Counted from the first letter of the stretch, positions 36,649-48,070 are shown. The stretch: 64,000 nucleotides of DNA from Lates calcarifer (GCF_001640805.2 NC_066856.1:4867377-4931376), one strand, 5' to 3'. Translations and numbers: made by a program. The notes: a model not told the origin generated them from the letters alone.

Positions 36649-37090
36649 ACAGATAATTCTCTCCACACTCTCAAGTGTTAACATTTATTTGTGGACACTC
36701 TCCTTGGAAAGCTCTGACTGATACAAACATTTTGGAGATTGGAGAAACCAGCAACACAGATGGTGAAGTAGTGATGTGAAGATTTTGTAATGATCCTTCT
36801 CACAAGTGTAATTTAACTTCATATCAAACCGATAATCATACATTTTCACTGTAATAAACATTCAGGCCAGCTGAATGTGTTTGTGCTCCTAAGACAGTAA
36901 ATATTCCATATGTGCCTTTCTATTTTAAAAGATACAGGCAAACTCAAATCTTAACTCTTTACATCTGTGACTCATTTTTGAGCTGTTTGAACAGCTGAGT
37001 GCTTGGTGCTGGTTCATCACCACATTCCACTCACAAACCATCAGAACTCAGAGGAGAGGGTCAGGCCATACAATGCTCACATTCTTTCTC

Positions 37091-37364
37091 CACTGTGGCT
37101 CAGGAGGTACAGCAGGTCGCTCACTAATCGGAAGGTCAGTGGCTTGATCCCCGGCTCCTCCAGTCTGGGTGCCAAAGAATCCCTAGGTAAGATACTACCC
37201 CCCCCCCACTATAGCATAGGAAAGGTGTGTGAATGTGTATGTATGTGAATGCTGTACATATAGAAGAAGTCTTCTGTGAATAGGTTTATGTGACCTGTAA
37301 TGTAAAGCACTTGTGGTCAATATGACTGGAATAGTGCTATATAAATGCAGTCCACTTACCACTT
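37091..37364 (+). repeat. tRNA-derived SINE, near full length
   Basis: The head cactgtggctcaggaggtac gives a box A TGGCTCAGGAGG at 37096-37107. Box B is the degenerate GGCTTGATCCC at 37141-37151, followed by the ggctcctcc block. The tail runs through gtaaagcacttgtggtcaat, a ggaatagtgctatataaatg block and cagtccacttaccact. Head-to-tail order fits a full-length tRNA-derived SINE of about 270 bp, and the copy at 1045-1315 belongs to the same family. A C-run at 37199-37208 replaces part of the body. An open frame at 37003-37248 overlaps the element and is not a gene. Confidence 0.85.
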
Positions 37365-38090
37365 ATTCTGTCTTGTACGGTTGTGGAGTTCACCACAACA
37401 CAACTTTAGTGATAGTTATGATACCAGAATCTATCAGGTGGCAAATTCTGGAATATCCTGATTTTTTTCATCACGACCACATTAACTGATGAAATAATCT
37501 TGAATAAAATTGCATAAAATTTACTCATAGAACTGGTAGAGTTCTAACAAAATCTCTGATACTCTGAATAGCTCGCTATCTACAATTTTGTTTTACTTAT
37601 TCATTTATTTTTTTTCCAGATGGTTTTTTGTGCAAATTTGCTTAAGTGAAAATGACTGTGCTGTCAGGGGCACAGAGCGCGCGGAGCTGGAGGCACAGTG
37701 CTGGCACACACTCTCTGCCTTCCTCTGTCACCTCGCCTGACACCTTTCCACCACCTGCGCTCATCACCCAATGTGGATATGCAAGAAACACCAATATTTC
37801 AGAGTTCGGTACTGTGTTTGTTGTTGATTTGAGATACTGAGAGTGTGATTTCATCAGCTATGTACATGTCAATATACAGTAGATGCTTAACAAATATCAA
37901 ACAGTGAGCTTCAGTGTCCATGTGCAGCAAAACACACCTCCATGTCTGACACCTTTGTTTAATTTTGGGATTGTCCTGTTTGTTTCATAAACAGCCTCTC
38001 TCACTGCATCCAATTCTCCACAGGAACAGTATGTATATCAATATTCATTCAATTTCACTATTCATGGTTAATTGAGTATTTTGGGTGAAA
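37365..38090. other. Unassigned noncoding sequence
   Basis: At 37640-37850 a CpG-richer patch (cagagcgcgcggagctggag) carries overlapping frames on both strands (37646-37840 plus, 37642-37854 minus), neither with a domain. A pyrimidine tract ending in ccag lies just upstream at 37605-37619. Exon status is unsupported. Confidence 0.4.
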
Positions 38091-38146
38091 TATAATAATA
38101 ATAATAATAATGATAATTTTCATGGAGGTGTGTGTGTGTGTGTGTG
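38091..38146. repeat. (AAT)n and (GT)n microsatellites
   Basis: About 7 AAT units at 38091-38110 and about 9 GT units at 38128-38146. Confidence 0.93.
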
Positions 38147-38822
38147 CGCATAGTTACAAATCTTTTTATTTTTTGGCAAAGGTGTTTCCTGTCCTTTGTG
38201 AACACATAAACTTTTAGTATGGATCCTACATACAGTTTTATAAATTAGGCTGAGTCACATAACCACATATGTTTCAGAGCTGCAGCTGGAGACTCAGAGG
38301 TGACTGTTTCCTCCTGACAACTGAGTAAAAGCAACCTACTCCTCTAGAAATTATGCTTACATACAGCCAATTTGCAAAAGCAAATAGGTTTTGAAGGAAA
38401 CATAATTGCAAGTGGATTACATTTTTTTTAGCATAATGAGGATATGTTACTCGTTTACGTATTTGGCAAGTTGCAGAGATGTTGATGCTAAATGTATTAG
38501 TAAAATGTTCTCAGACAACATATTTGTTTTCTGCCAATAAATCAGATTTTCCAGAAGAATAATCACTTGTACTTGGACTACTATATTTACGTTTAGGCAC
38601 TCTCAGCACTTGTTTAAGGAAAGATTACACTTTCCCTAAGCAAAGTGCTTTTGTTGCTTAAATCTAACCACATAAGGAACCAGTCCCAGAATCCAAATCT
38701 CTGGTGTGGCTGTCTTGCAATTTGTATGCCTGTCATCCACCCCAGCCAGAGTCCTGGCAACTCTGCTACAATTAACAAATGTAGCACTTTATTCATTAAT
38801 TCAATAAAGAAATGTTTTTAAC

Positions 38823-39410
38823 CACAGAGCAGAAACAGCACAGTGTCACAGATCTCTGTCAACAGGCCTGGGATGACCCAACCTTCACATCAAGGATCAT
38901 CACTGGTGACAAGAGCTGGGTCTACGGCTATGACCTGGACACCAAACAGCAGTCTTTGCAGTGGAGAGTCTGTAGTCTAGCATGCTAGGTCTGGAGCAAG
39001 TTCATTGTTTTCTTTGACATTCGTGGGGTTCTGCTCTGTGTCCTGGTCAAAATATCAATGCCGAGCTCTTCCTCACCGTTCTGAGGCATCTAAGAGAAGA
39101 CAATCAGTACAACCAACCTGAGCTGTGGGTAATCATGACACTGTGCCTCCTCACAGCTTGCTTTTACTTGGATATCTTTTGGCTGCACCAACACAATGGT
39201 CCCATCCTATTCACTGGATTTGGCTCCCTCTGACTTCTTCCTCCTCCCCAAAATCCAAATTGAGGGGTCACTATTTTGACACAGTGGAGGAGACCTAGCG
39301 TAAGGTGCACATTATGCTTAACAGGCTAACAGAACAGGACTTCCATTGAGCATTCAGAGAGAGGAATCCTAGGAATGGTGTATCACTGCACAAGGGGACT
39401 ATTTAGAGGT
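38823..39410 (+). pseudogene. Mariner-family transposase fossil, plus strand
   Basis: Ordered pieces of a mariner (DD34D-type) transposase are visible. SRIITGDKSWVYGYDLDTK carries the first catalytic aspartate in the TGDxSW context, followed by QQSLQW. A stop comes after SLAC; then FIVFFDIRGV in another frame, NAELFLTVLRHLRED, QPELW, and the D2 region HQHNGP. Next are YSLDLAPSDFFLLPKI-like codons, partly frameshifted. The end reads NRLTEQDFH, a stop, then a segment matching the last residues before the family stop codon. Several stops and at least three frameshifts show it is dead. The N-terminal helix-turn-helix and terminal repeats are not recognised, and no host fusion is indicated. Confidence 0.85.
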
Positions 39411-39524
39411 GGGTAGTGGTCAGAGGCAGTTTTTGCTTGTTATAAATGTAGTCTCAGAGCTTTGCTATCGCACCTTGAAGTTACACCTGGATGTTGCCCT
39501 ATACAAATACAGTGTGATCTGCTG

Positions 39525-39600
39525 GTCAGCAGTTCAGGGTTTTGCTCAAAGGTACCTCAGAGGTGGAGCAGTCCTCCACTGCCCACAGCTTGGCATGCTC
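39525..39600 (-). repeat. SINE-like core fragment, minus strand
   Basis: The reverse complement reads ctgaggtacctttgagcaaa then accctgaactgctg, a decayed form of the CCTTGAGCAAGGCAC core seen at 34636-34830. Neither end of the element is preserved. Confidence 0.45.
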
Positions 39601-42379
39601 CCATGTATTCTGCATTCTAAAATGGCAACTAGCAATTGATTGAATATAATGGGAAAAATAAAACCCTGATTCAGAGACAGAACTGCCATGACATATAGAC
39701 AGAATGTCCTCTGTATCTGGCTAATGTGCCTTTAAGATGCATAGCACACTAAAGTTCTCTTGTTTTTCACACAATGAATTTCAAAAAGGAAAGCTGAAAT
39801 ACATTATAAATCTTAGTCAGCTCACAATATCCTCCCTTTTCTGAGCCACCACCACATACAAGTGACGTGTTTTACTGCCGTCAGAATGGATACACAAAGA
39901 AGGAAAAATCCCTGGTCATCCATCAATCATTAGCACATCTCTCCAGCCAATACAGCAGAGTCAATACTAAGATGTAAATGGGTATTTAAAATGTAGATAC
40001 TATATATGAATGTAGTTTCATGCCTCGCTCTGAAGATTAGACAAATGTGTTCTTAAAGGCGATGCAGTTCTGTAGATTTCTGCAGTTCTTTGACACCACA
40101 AGCTGTTGCATGAAGGCCAAACCTCTCAGCTCCACAGTCAGAGGTAATATACTTGCTCTTACTCTATCAAGCAAATCTCCCTCCTAAATGTATTTTAAGG
40201 CCCTTTGATTTTGGCTTTATTTTAGCCCACTGTGCCAGCCCAACCACAGACAAGAAGCTATTTTTCACTGCTGTTCCTGGCTTCTAATAGAGGAGTCTCA
40301 ACTGTATGTTTTGTTTAATCACATTGTCCAAAATCTCACAAATGGAACAAAAGACTTTATCAGAGTCGGATAGTGTTCCAGGAAATTCTGCACACAGATC
40401 GGTTTCTCCTGAGAAAACAACAACAATCTTGGCAGTGTTCAAAGAGTCTATACTCAAGAAATGCAACACATTTCCTCACTATGAAATAGTGGTCTGTATG
40501 GTGTATCTTTGCATGTTTATTTGTTATGGAAAAAGTATGCATCTGTAACCTATATTTGTATCTTTTTGTATTAGTGTGGTTAAATAAAAAGAGATGAAAA
40601 AAGCCCCACTAATGGCCTCTAGAGGCTGTGTTAATTACATTACACAATACAAGTACAAATACATATCTAGTAGTAGATTATTATATTTGCAGTGTTATTA
40701 TGGGCTACAGGTTTGGTAAAGAAATCCTCATCCAAGTCAAAAATGGAAAGTGTTTACCCTCTGGCAAGCACTGAGGAGCCCTGTAAATTTCATATCAATC
40801 CTCCTTTTGTATTTTAGATTAATTATTTTGTTTTACAAGTGGAAATTTCAGCCTGATCATGTCACTAGAGAAGAGGTGGTAATTTAGATCATCTGCAACA
40901 CTGACTTAATCAAAATTAATTTCAAATGCTACCTAATTTATCCATTTCAGTATGATAACATTCCAATTCAAACTGTACTGTAAGAGGTATGGTTTTTCTT
41001 CATCACTTATTGTAGATTGAGCCACCAGGTGGTGTGTGTATATTTAAGATTGTATCTGATACTTGTGTTAACGTGTGGTAAAAATGTCCGAATTAAATCA
41101 AGATCAGCTGGAGTATAAATGTGCAGCCATCCTTTCTATATAATATGGCACTGCTGCCAAGATTTGATGAGGAACTGAGATCAGATCATTTACAGTGAAA
41201 ACCCTGCTAGGAGCTGTGTTTGTATCTGTGCATCTCCATGACTGTGCTACAGAGGATGTTGGACCTTTTTGTTCTGTCAAGGTGATTTGAGGTCTGTATA
41301 GCAAAGAGCAGAAGAACTAAAGGTCAATCATGGCCAGAGGGCAAACGTACACTCATATACTGAAGCCTCAACTGTCCTTTGGGCTTGACTGTTGAAGAAT
41401 TCCCGTATAGAATCTGACAAGGGTATGCACTCCCCATATCAACTACTACGGCTGATGTTCAGCCAAGGCATCCCGGCATACATTTCACTCCACAGAGCAG
41501 CTGCATCACATGTTCTCTGACTGCTTAGTAAAGAGGGTTAATTCCTAAGTCTTGTGTCTTGAGGGCTTTCATAATAATGGCTGCTTATCAGGGGAGTCCT
41601 CTTTGTTCAGAGCTAAAATTACCATGTAGCCCCCAGTGTACACTCTCTACAACACATCACCAGCACAAGACTGAAAAGTTAAGTTGAAAACTCACTGCAA
41701 ACTTCCTTTAGTGCTGACTGACTGAAACAAAAACGCTCTCCTGGAAGTTGTTTTGACAGCTCTACCAAATTCCCTCCTTTAATTACACAATAACAGCAGG
41801 AAAATATTGCTTGTTTTGCTCAAAAAAGGGCCAGAAAACAGTAGTTAAATTTTGTATTTATGAAATATGATGACATCTTTAAAATCATATTGCATAAGCA
41901 TTTTCTCCTTTGTTCATACTCTATTGGAATTTTACATTTATCCATTTCACCTTTCATTTCATGTAAAAGTTTTTACAGGTGACACACAAATCACTGATAA
42001 GCTGTTACACATTTTGGCTCCCACACATTGAAATCTGACTGTGTAGTATAACACCTATGCTTGTCTCTAGTACACTTAAATACCTGGAAATAGTCTGGTG
42101 AGCTATTGGAGTTGATTTTGGCAACCAATTAGGGGCCAGGTAATATTACATAACTAGATTTGGTTTCTGTGTCTTGGGTTCCAACAACTTTGCCCCCTAT
42201 AAGTTAATCCAGCCACACAGTCTGTATTTTAACCTATAATAATGTACCAGTTTTTGTAAGATAATTACATGCTTCTGATGTAAATTTGTGATCTTCAAAC
42301 TAAGCAGTAACTAAAGGCTGCTTGGAGGGGTAAAAAGCACAATATTTCCCTTTTTGAAATGTACTTCAAAAGTGTAAAT
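39601..42379. other. Long unassigned noncoding stretch
   Basis: No gene or further repeat recognised. Frames at 40284-40548 overlap on both strands. The only notable site is the CTCF-like motif at 41021-41034. Confidence 0.5.
41021..41034 (+). promoter_or_regulatory. CTCF-like motif
   Basis: GCCACCAGGTGGTG matches the CCACCAGGTGGC form of the CTCF core in forward orientation, with one mismatch at the penultimate C. A single motif match is weak evidence for occupancy. Confidence 0.35.
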
Positions 42380-42470
42380 ACAAACAGTATTTAAATACAA
42401 AATAAAAATAGGGGTACTAGGATTGATCCCTGTGGAATGGCACATTATTACTCCTGGATTTGAATAGGTA
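42380..42470 (-). pseudogene. LINE reverse-transcriptase active-region fossil, minus strand
   Basis: The minus strand gives AIPQGSILVPLFLFCI, a clear match to the GxPQGSxLGPLLF motif (RT block before the catalytic YADD) of non-LTR retrotransposons. Upstream on the minus strand (42471-42660) the frame is open only in pieces and cannot be aligned by eye, and the YADD block downstream is not found. The fragment is short, so the clade (L2, Rex or CR1-like) cannot be settled. It sits against the inverted repeat at 42462-42512. Confidence 0.6.
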
Positions 42471-42512
42471 CTATTATATAGTGAACACTATTATTTAAAT
42501 ATGTACCTATTC
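42462..42512. repeat. 10-bp inverted repeat
   Basis: GAATAGGTAC (42462-42471) and GTACCTATTC (42503-42512) are perfect reverse complements around a 31-nt AT-rich loop. Confidence 0.85.
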
Positions 42513-43207
42513 ACTAGGTTACACATATACCCTCGTATTTAATACATAAAACGAAACGTCACTCCATTTAGTGCTCTCTGAAGGTCGATTAGAACTGTAC
42601 CTAAAACCGATTGTCCACATTGAAACTAACCTTTTTTTCACCTCTTGACAAAAAACACAATTATATCAGATGACACTGATTCACCTTCCTACATTTTCTC
42701 AGCTAGAGAAGAGCAGAGTCTTCCTGTGTCAGGTTTCTTGCCAGTTACACAGACCAGTCAAGAAGACAAGTGGTCAGGGAGCCACAGCGTTGCACTGTGA
42801 CACCCATCTGCAAAGTCATTACATTCCCAGATTAAAACCTATTACTAATACTGATTGCTAAAGCCCAATGAGGCATAAAATGCAGTTTTTTTGCAATCAA
42901 GGGCAAAAGAGTGATGGACCTGAATGTGGAGCCAGAGTGGTGAGGTTGTCTCCACTGGGCTGCACTGAGACAGGGAGCAACAGCTGACTGATGTTGTTTT
43001 CCTTCTTTATACTTAACCCATTTATGTTAAACACATAGGCCTACAGAGTGCAGTATACACAGCATAAATTATGCAGGAGTATCCCATTAACATCAAACCA
43101 CCTTGTACTAATAAGGAGTATAGAATTTAATGAATGTATGAGGAGCGTTGAAACTGTGTAAGATTGTTAGAGGAGCTGCATTGCTTCTAATGGTGCACCC
43201 TCTCTCC
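42513..43207. other. Unassigned noncoding sequence
   Basis: No element recognised. The open frame 42670-42861 has no domain. Confidence 0.5.
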
Positions 43208-43254
43208 TCCTCTCTCTCTCTCTCTCTCTCTCTCGCGCACACACAACACACACA
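43208..43254. repeat. Compound (CT)n/(CA)n microsatellite
   Basis: About 13 CT units, then GCGC, then an interrupted CA run. The Arg-Glu repeat in the minus-strand frame 43167-43523 is only this microsatellite translated. Confidence 0.95.
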
Positions 43255-44372
43255 GGTTTATTTGTTTCCTGGCCTGAATTCAGAAGTGACGACTGGTCAT
43301 TAGACAAATGACTGCAATCATGTGTGAATAAGTGGAGGCTCATATGGGCCAAAGACTCTTCAATGTGGGTCAAGAGACTCTGCTGGTGTCTGATAATGAC
43401 ATCTGCACTAACGCTGCAACAATGGTGGTACATGCATACAGTACATGTGCAAAATGTCTGGAGTTTCAGGAGCAGAGTCACAAATTTAGGCCCTGGAGAA
43501 AATATGCATATCATCTCATTCAATAATACCCTGTTAATCTTTTATAATCTCAGGGGTGAACAGATCATCAAAAACAAATAAGACAGGTTGTGGCTAAGCT
43601 TTTCTGCATCATAATGTGTCTTAAAATGTTTTTCTTCACTGGTGCAGCACTTATGTTAAAGGTTATATCTGGTTACAAGTCCCACATTCTAACCGAGATC
43701 TAACCCAACAACTAAGTATTGTGTGTTTATCCAAAGTATAATACATACTTTTCCTTTGTTCCATAGAACTCGATTTTTGTCCAGAAACTATTTGAAAAAC
43801 AACTGTTGGACATATTCACTAGAACACCAAATGAAATGTGAATTAATCTGCTATTTAAAATAGCCTTTTACAAACGCACTATTTCCTCATGTTTGAATAT
43901 CATTTTACAAAAATCACAGTGACCAACTGAGTTGGAAAATTGCTGAGTTTAATAGAAAATTACTTTGTCAGTAGAAGCCGATGGTCTTGAGAGAGACACA
44001 GACATGGTAGGGAGGTTAGAAAGTAGAGAGATGTTAGAAAGTAGAGAGATAAAGTGACACACTCACACTTTTATCAGTTTTGTTGAGAATATAGAATATT
44101 GTCATTTTTTAATGTCACTGCATTCATACTGCATGGTTTGGCAGGACTGCTCAGGAACATGTTTTTAAGAATTCAAACTATCCTTAATAGCTTTGTCATA
44201 AAGTATGAAAAGCAGGAGTTAAAGGAGTTAAAGAAACTCCACCAATTTTATACATCAACGTGTGTTTGCGGGTATGGGGGTAGTACTGAATACAGTACAC
44301 AAAGAAGCTATGTGAAATCTGCGAGCGAGTCTATTATGAATCAAAAAATTGGGAATCAGTGACATCACCATT
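43255..44372. other. Unassigned noncoding sequence
   Basis: Nothing recognised except the 18-bp tandem at 44015-44050. Frames at 43324-43581 and 44099-44362 have no domain. Confidence 0.5.
44015..44050. repeat. Exact 18-bp tandem duplication
   Basis: GTTAGAAAGTAGAGAGAT occurs twice without a mismatch, which suggests a recent slippage or duplication. Confidence 0.95.
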
Positions 44373-44390
44373 AAAAAAAAAAAAAAAAAA
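44373..44390. repeat. Poly-A tract
   Basis: Run of 18 A. Confidence 0.93.
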
Positions 44391-45986
44391 CTCCACACCA
44401 AAATCATTTTATTTCTGTGGCCTCACCATTATCAGTGAATGGGTCCAGGAGGCAACATAAATTTACGCTTTCACATAAAGTCCAAGTGCAGTTACAAGCT
44501 GAAATCTAAAAAGGCTAAACAAAGCACACTACAGCCACCAAACACTACAGTACTAATACTTGGCATCCATCAATCTGTAGCACTGAAAACAGGAAACAGA
44601 AATAAGACAGCTGTCCTCAGGCAACTGGTAGCAGGAGACGTACAGCTACCAAGGGAGCACATACAGTACAACTGACAATGCTGACCTTTACAGGAACAAG
44701 GAGATCAGGAGACTACAAAATGGAAGAGGCCAATGTGTCATCTGTATCTCACATCCAAATTCTTCTATAACTAATCCAGAGTGGCAACTGCTTCACAACA
44801 GATATGGTTTGCATTCAGTTGTGATACAGGAGTGGATGGCACAAATATGTTCCCTTGAATTAAGTTTGTTACCTTATCATCCTGTTAGTGGCAAGTAGTA
44901 TATCACCATGCTTCCAGCACAACATATTTCTCTAATACAGGATAAACTAATTCCACGGTTCTTTACCTGAGATGGCCAGAAACTTAGGGTTACAGGGTTA
45001 CGAGGATTAATTCCCCAAAATCCTCAAGAGAGGAAAATAAATGAAGGTATGATCTACTGCAGGAGTGTTCCCCCCACCAGAATGGCTGACTGTGCAGAAG
45101 GTGGAAGGCAAATAAGATGGACAATAACCTGGACAATCACAATGAGATTAATAAATCAATAAATAGAAACGTGATTAAATAGAATGATGGATGCAGGTGT
45201 AGCAATCATGTCTGCCACCTGGTGACATCAACGTGTGTGTTACGTGCCTGAAAAAGAGTCTCTCTCAAACACACAGGCACACACACATGAATTCAGATAT
45301 ACAAACAGCAGACACGAGCATAATTTAGCAGTGAGCATAATGATGCAGAGACATGCAGACAGCCGCACAATCATGTTTTCATTTGGACAAGTTCAACCAT
45401 ATATTGTAGCTTACACTGAGCTAAGGGAGGCAGCTAGCAACATTTGATTTCTGGTTGCATGGATCATACAAGGTCAACAAGGCTGCCAGGTTCCACAGGC
45501 TTATTCAAACAATTGCAGAAACAGTTAATTGGCCCAGTCTGCTAAAAATGTAGCTGAAGCAAATTAGTTTGTATCCTTTGAAATAATCTAACTCATGTAG
45601 ACCGATGAAAATGGTAACAATGACGGACATAAATTCCATAATATTTTCTGTTGAGCATATCCTCGTACCCTAAACATAAAAAAGTTATTCAATTATATTA
45701 CTTTTGGTCATTAGCTATTCCTTTTTATCAAAATTTTCCAAAACACTTTAATCCAAACAGCCCTTCCAAAATTTCAAAAAGAGCAGAATTTCAGTTCACC
45801 AGCTGCTATTTTATTTTGTTATCTGTAACTAAGTTTGGATTTCTGAGTAAATGTTCTTTCATTTTTGCTCATATAAAAATTGACATGTATTTCCTTTTCT
45901 TACTTCTTTGTCTGTATGTATAACCAGATAATAAATATGGCTGCAGAAATTGCTTTAAAAAAATTTTGAAAAAGTTGACTTGAATA
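44391..45986. other. Unassigned noncoding sequence
   Basis: No repeat family or gene recognised. The only notable site is the CTCF-like motif at 45213-45227. Confidence 0.5.
45213..45227 (-). promoter_or_regulatory. CTCF-like motif, minus strand
   Basis: TGCCACCTGGTGACA reads TGTCACCAGGTGGCA on the minus strand, close to the CTCF core. It points toward the plus-strand match at 41021-41034, so the two are convergent about 4.2 kb apart. Confidence 0.35.
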
Positions 45987-46036
45987 CAACAACAACAATT
46001 ATAATAATAATATTAATAATGATAATAATAAATAAC
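45987..46036. repeat. (AAC)n/(AAT)n microsatellite
   Basis: A short AAC run passes into an imperfect AAT run. Confidence 0.9.
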
Positions 46037-46180
46037 AAGATCCACATTCTCAAAAATAAAATGCTTCCCTCAGATCACATAATTATATATAAAAATGCAG
46101 AGGACATGATCTCTATGTCCTGAACAGTAGTTACAGCCCTGTATATTATCCATGAAATTATTATCATTATTTTTTTCCAG

Positions 46181-46217
46181 ATGTCAACTAAGCCCAAGGC
46201 TCATGGATATACTGTAG
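46181..46217 (+). other. Possible 37-nt exon
   Basis: A T-rich tract ending in ttttttccag (46171-46180) is an excellent acceptor. 37 nt later comes TAG/gtgagt (donor at 46218-46223), also near consensus. Of the three frames, only the one starting with the first ATG stays open, giving 12 codons plus one base (MSTKPKAHGYTV). Both signals are good, but neighbouring exons, conservation and transcript support are missing, so it could be chance, a noncoding-RNA exon or a coding micro-exon. Confidence 0.25.
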
Positions 46218-46389
46218 GTGAGTAGACAATTTTCAAGAGGGAGTTAGGTGGAAAACCAGATCTTTGCGCCACATGACTCAAGTCTAACATACTTTTTCAG
46301 TTAAAGATATGTTAATCGTTAATCCAGCAACTGTTTTTGGATCTTTATCTACAATTGGCTGAAACACTAAATTGTCCATTTTTACCATT

Positions 46390-46700
46390 CTTTCACAATG
46401 ATGCCACGTAGGAGCCTTTGTTCATTCAGAACGTCGGCTGTCGTAGCACCACGATGCAAGCCAAAGTCACCAACAAATCAAGAAGCAGGGCGGAGGGGAG
46501 TTTCCATCACCGGATCTCAGATTAGATCAGAGGACACTCCAATTATGAAGAGGCTTTGGGGCACACGTCTGCCAGCCTGGGTGAATTAGTTTTCCAGCTG
46601 AATCACACGAGCTGCTGTTGCAGTCGGGTGATGAAGGGGCTCTTTGCTTATGCAGTGCTCTTTCTGAGGGCTTGTTTGTGCCACAACTTGATTAACATAA
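46390..46700. promoter_or_regulatory. Candidate conserved noncoding/enhancer block A
   Basis: Low-repeat, CpG-containing sequence (for example cagaacgtcggctgtcgtag) with the homeodomain-type core caattatgaag (46541) and an RGATTAGATC motif (46520). Two short frames overlap and have no domain. It is the first of three such blocks within 1.7 kb. Confidence 0.35.
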
Positions 46701-47084
46701 ATTTCTTAGTGAGTGAAATGAAATCCCTGCGCTCTCGACTGAAGCAACTGCTGTCCAAAAAACGTGTAGATCCCCCTGAACTGCAGTTTCGGAGAATCTT
46801 TCTTTTCTGTGCATGACCACACACATACAAACTCATTTTTATTCTAAGGATCTGAATTTTACACAAAAATATGGTGACAATGAACTGTGACAATAATACT
46901 GTAATTGGGCACCAGATGTTAAAAACATCTGCCCTTCCTTTTGTCTGAGAACACCCTCAGCCAACTGAGTGGGGAATAGCTTTCGATCAAATTAATAGAC
47001 TGAAAATACATCCACTGGAAGGAGTTTTTCACACTGATAAACAAGTCATGTTTTCTCCCTTATTAGTAGTATCTGTAATGGTAT

Positions 47085-47260
47085 ACTATGTTTAGCAGGC
47101 TGCCTTATTATGCAGGGATCATTGCAAAATGTGCCACTGTTTTGGATGCGATTATATTTGTTTGTGTAATGAAGCCATCTGCTTTCCATTCTCTCTGTAC
47201 AATTCCATTAATTAGTGCCACAGTTGATATTAGAAACACAATATTGAGAGATTGCGGGAG
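47085..47260. promoter_or_regulatory. Candidate conserved noncoding/enhancer block B
   Basis: Contains ttatgcagggatcattgcaa, a gcgattatatttgtttgtgt stretch (forkhead-type TGTTTGTG) and caattccattaattagtgcc (47201-47220; homeodomain TTAATTAG). It directly precedes the purine tract at 47275. Confidence 0.4.
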
Positions 47261-47274
47261 GGGAAGTCTGGAGA

Positions 47275-47360
47275 GATGACAGGGAGGGAAGGAGGGGGGA
47301 GACAGAGGTAGAGCAGGCAGAGAAAAGAGAAAGAAAGGAGAAAGGAAAGAGAAAGAAAAT
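47275..47360. repeat. Polypurine tract
   Basis: About 85 bp almost wholly A and G on the plus strand (agggagggaaggagggggga and gagaaagaaaggagaaagga), with only a few C or T interruptions. Such tracts can form triplex DNA or bind GAGA-type proteins; here only the composition is certain. Confidence 0.85.
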
Positions 47361-47394
47361 GCGCATGGCTGGGAGTGATTGCAAATGCAGATGG

Positions 47395-48070
47395 TTATGA
47401 AGCTAAGGCAGATGGCGTGTCAGATTGATTATTGTCGCCAGCGCTGCATGATAGATACAAGGCGAACACTGAGCTCTCCCCTCATTTCAGATGACACAGA
47501 GTGATAGAGACGTGTCAGCTCGCAGGGTTAATCTCAACGTCATTCAAGCTGTTCCGAACCATTTAGACCCATCCATGTGTGCCAGCCCATTCATTCCTGA
47601 CAAGCCGATTACACCTGTAAATAAATATGGCCTTGCGCATGTGATTATGCAGCGGGCAGGTGGGCTATTGCGGCAGCAGCAGCAGCAACAGTGGATGTGT
47701 CCGCCATGGTGCTTTAGCGCTATCTCCTCGCAGCAGAGGGGAGCATTCTCTCCGGCCCTATCATTTCATACGGGTGGCATTTCAGCTGACCCGTCTGGGA
47801 ACAAAAGCAGCTTATGGCTGCATCTCAGCCTCCAGCATGAAATATCAAGAGCCAAATGACATCTGACAATATGTTGGATGTAAGCTGGCCTGTATGTGCC
47901 ATGATATGAGCGTGTTATCCACTTTAATTTCTCTGTGTTTCATATGGAAGACAGCGCACGTATAACAGAAACCGTACACATTTCTCTCACATGAAGGGAT
48001 CATCATTCACATGGCTGCTGCGATCATTTAATGTAACTGATGGTGATACATTGTGGGTTAATGATGGGGT
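47395..48070. promoter_or_regulatory. Candidate conserved noncoding/enhancer block C
   Basis: Dense motif-like sequence: gattgattattgtcgccagc (47424-47443), a gattacacctgtaaataaat block (47608-47627), ggccttgcgcatgtgattat, (CAG)4 at about 47671-47682 and tgcgatcatttaatgtaact. An open frame of 122 codons (47491-47859) spans it, but its residues show no domain and a second frame (47660-47866) overlaps it. I favour regulatory DNA over a gene. Confidence 0.4.

Noticed and set aside
42655..42690. Possible LINE YADD motif (atatcagatgacactgat)
   Set aside because: The D-D-T residues fit, but neither flank matches an RT domain, and it lies on the opposite strand from the PQGS fossil nearby.
43167..43523. 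118-codon minus-strand frame with an Arg-Glu repeat
   Set aside because: The repeat is a translated CT microsatellite and the opposite strand is also open (43324-43581).
45000..45020. Telomere-like TTAGGG
   Set aside because: Only one TTAGGG unit, followed by tacagggttac; far too short for an interstitial telomeric repeat.
47491..47859. 122-codon frame with a glutamine run
   Set aside because: The Gln run comes from a short CAG/CAA repeat, and no domain is visible. The sequence texture fits regulatory DNA better.
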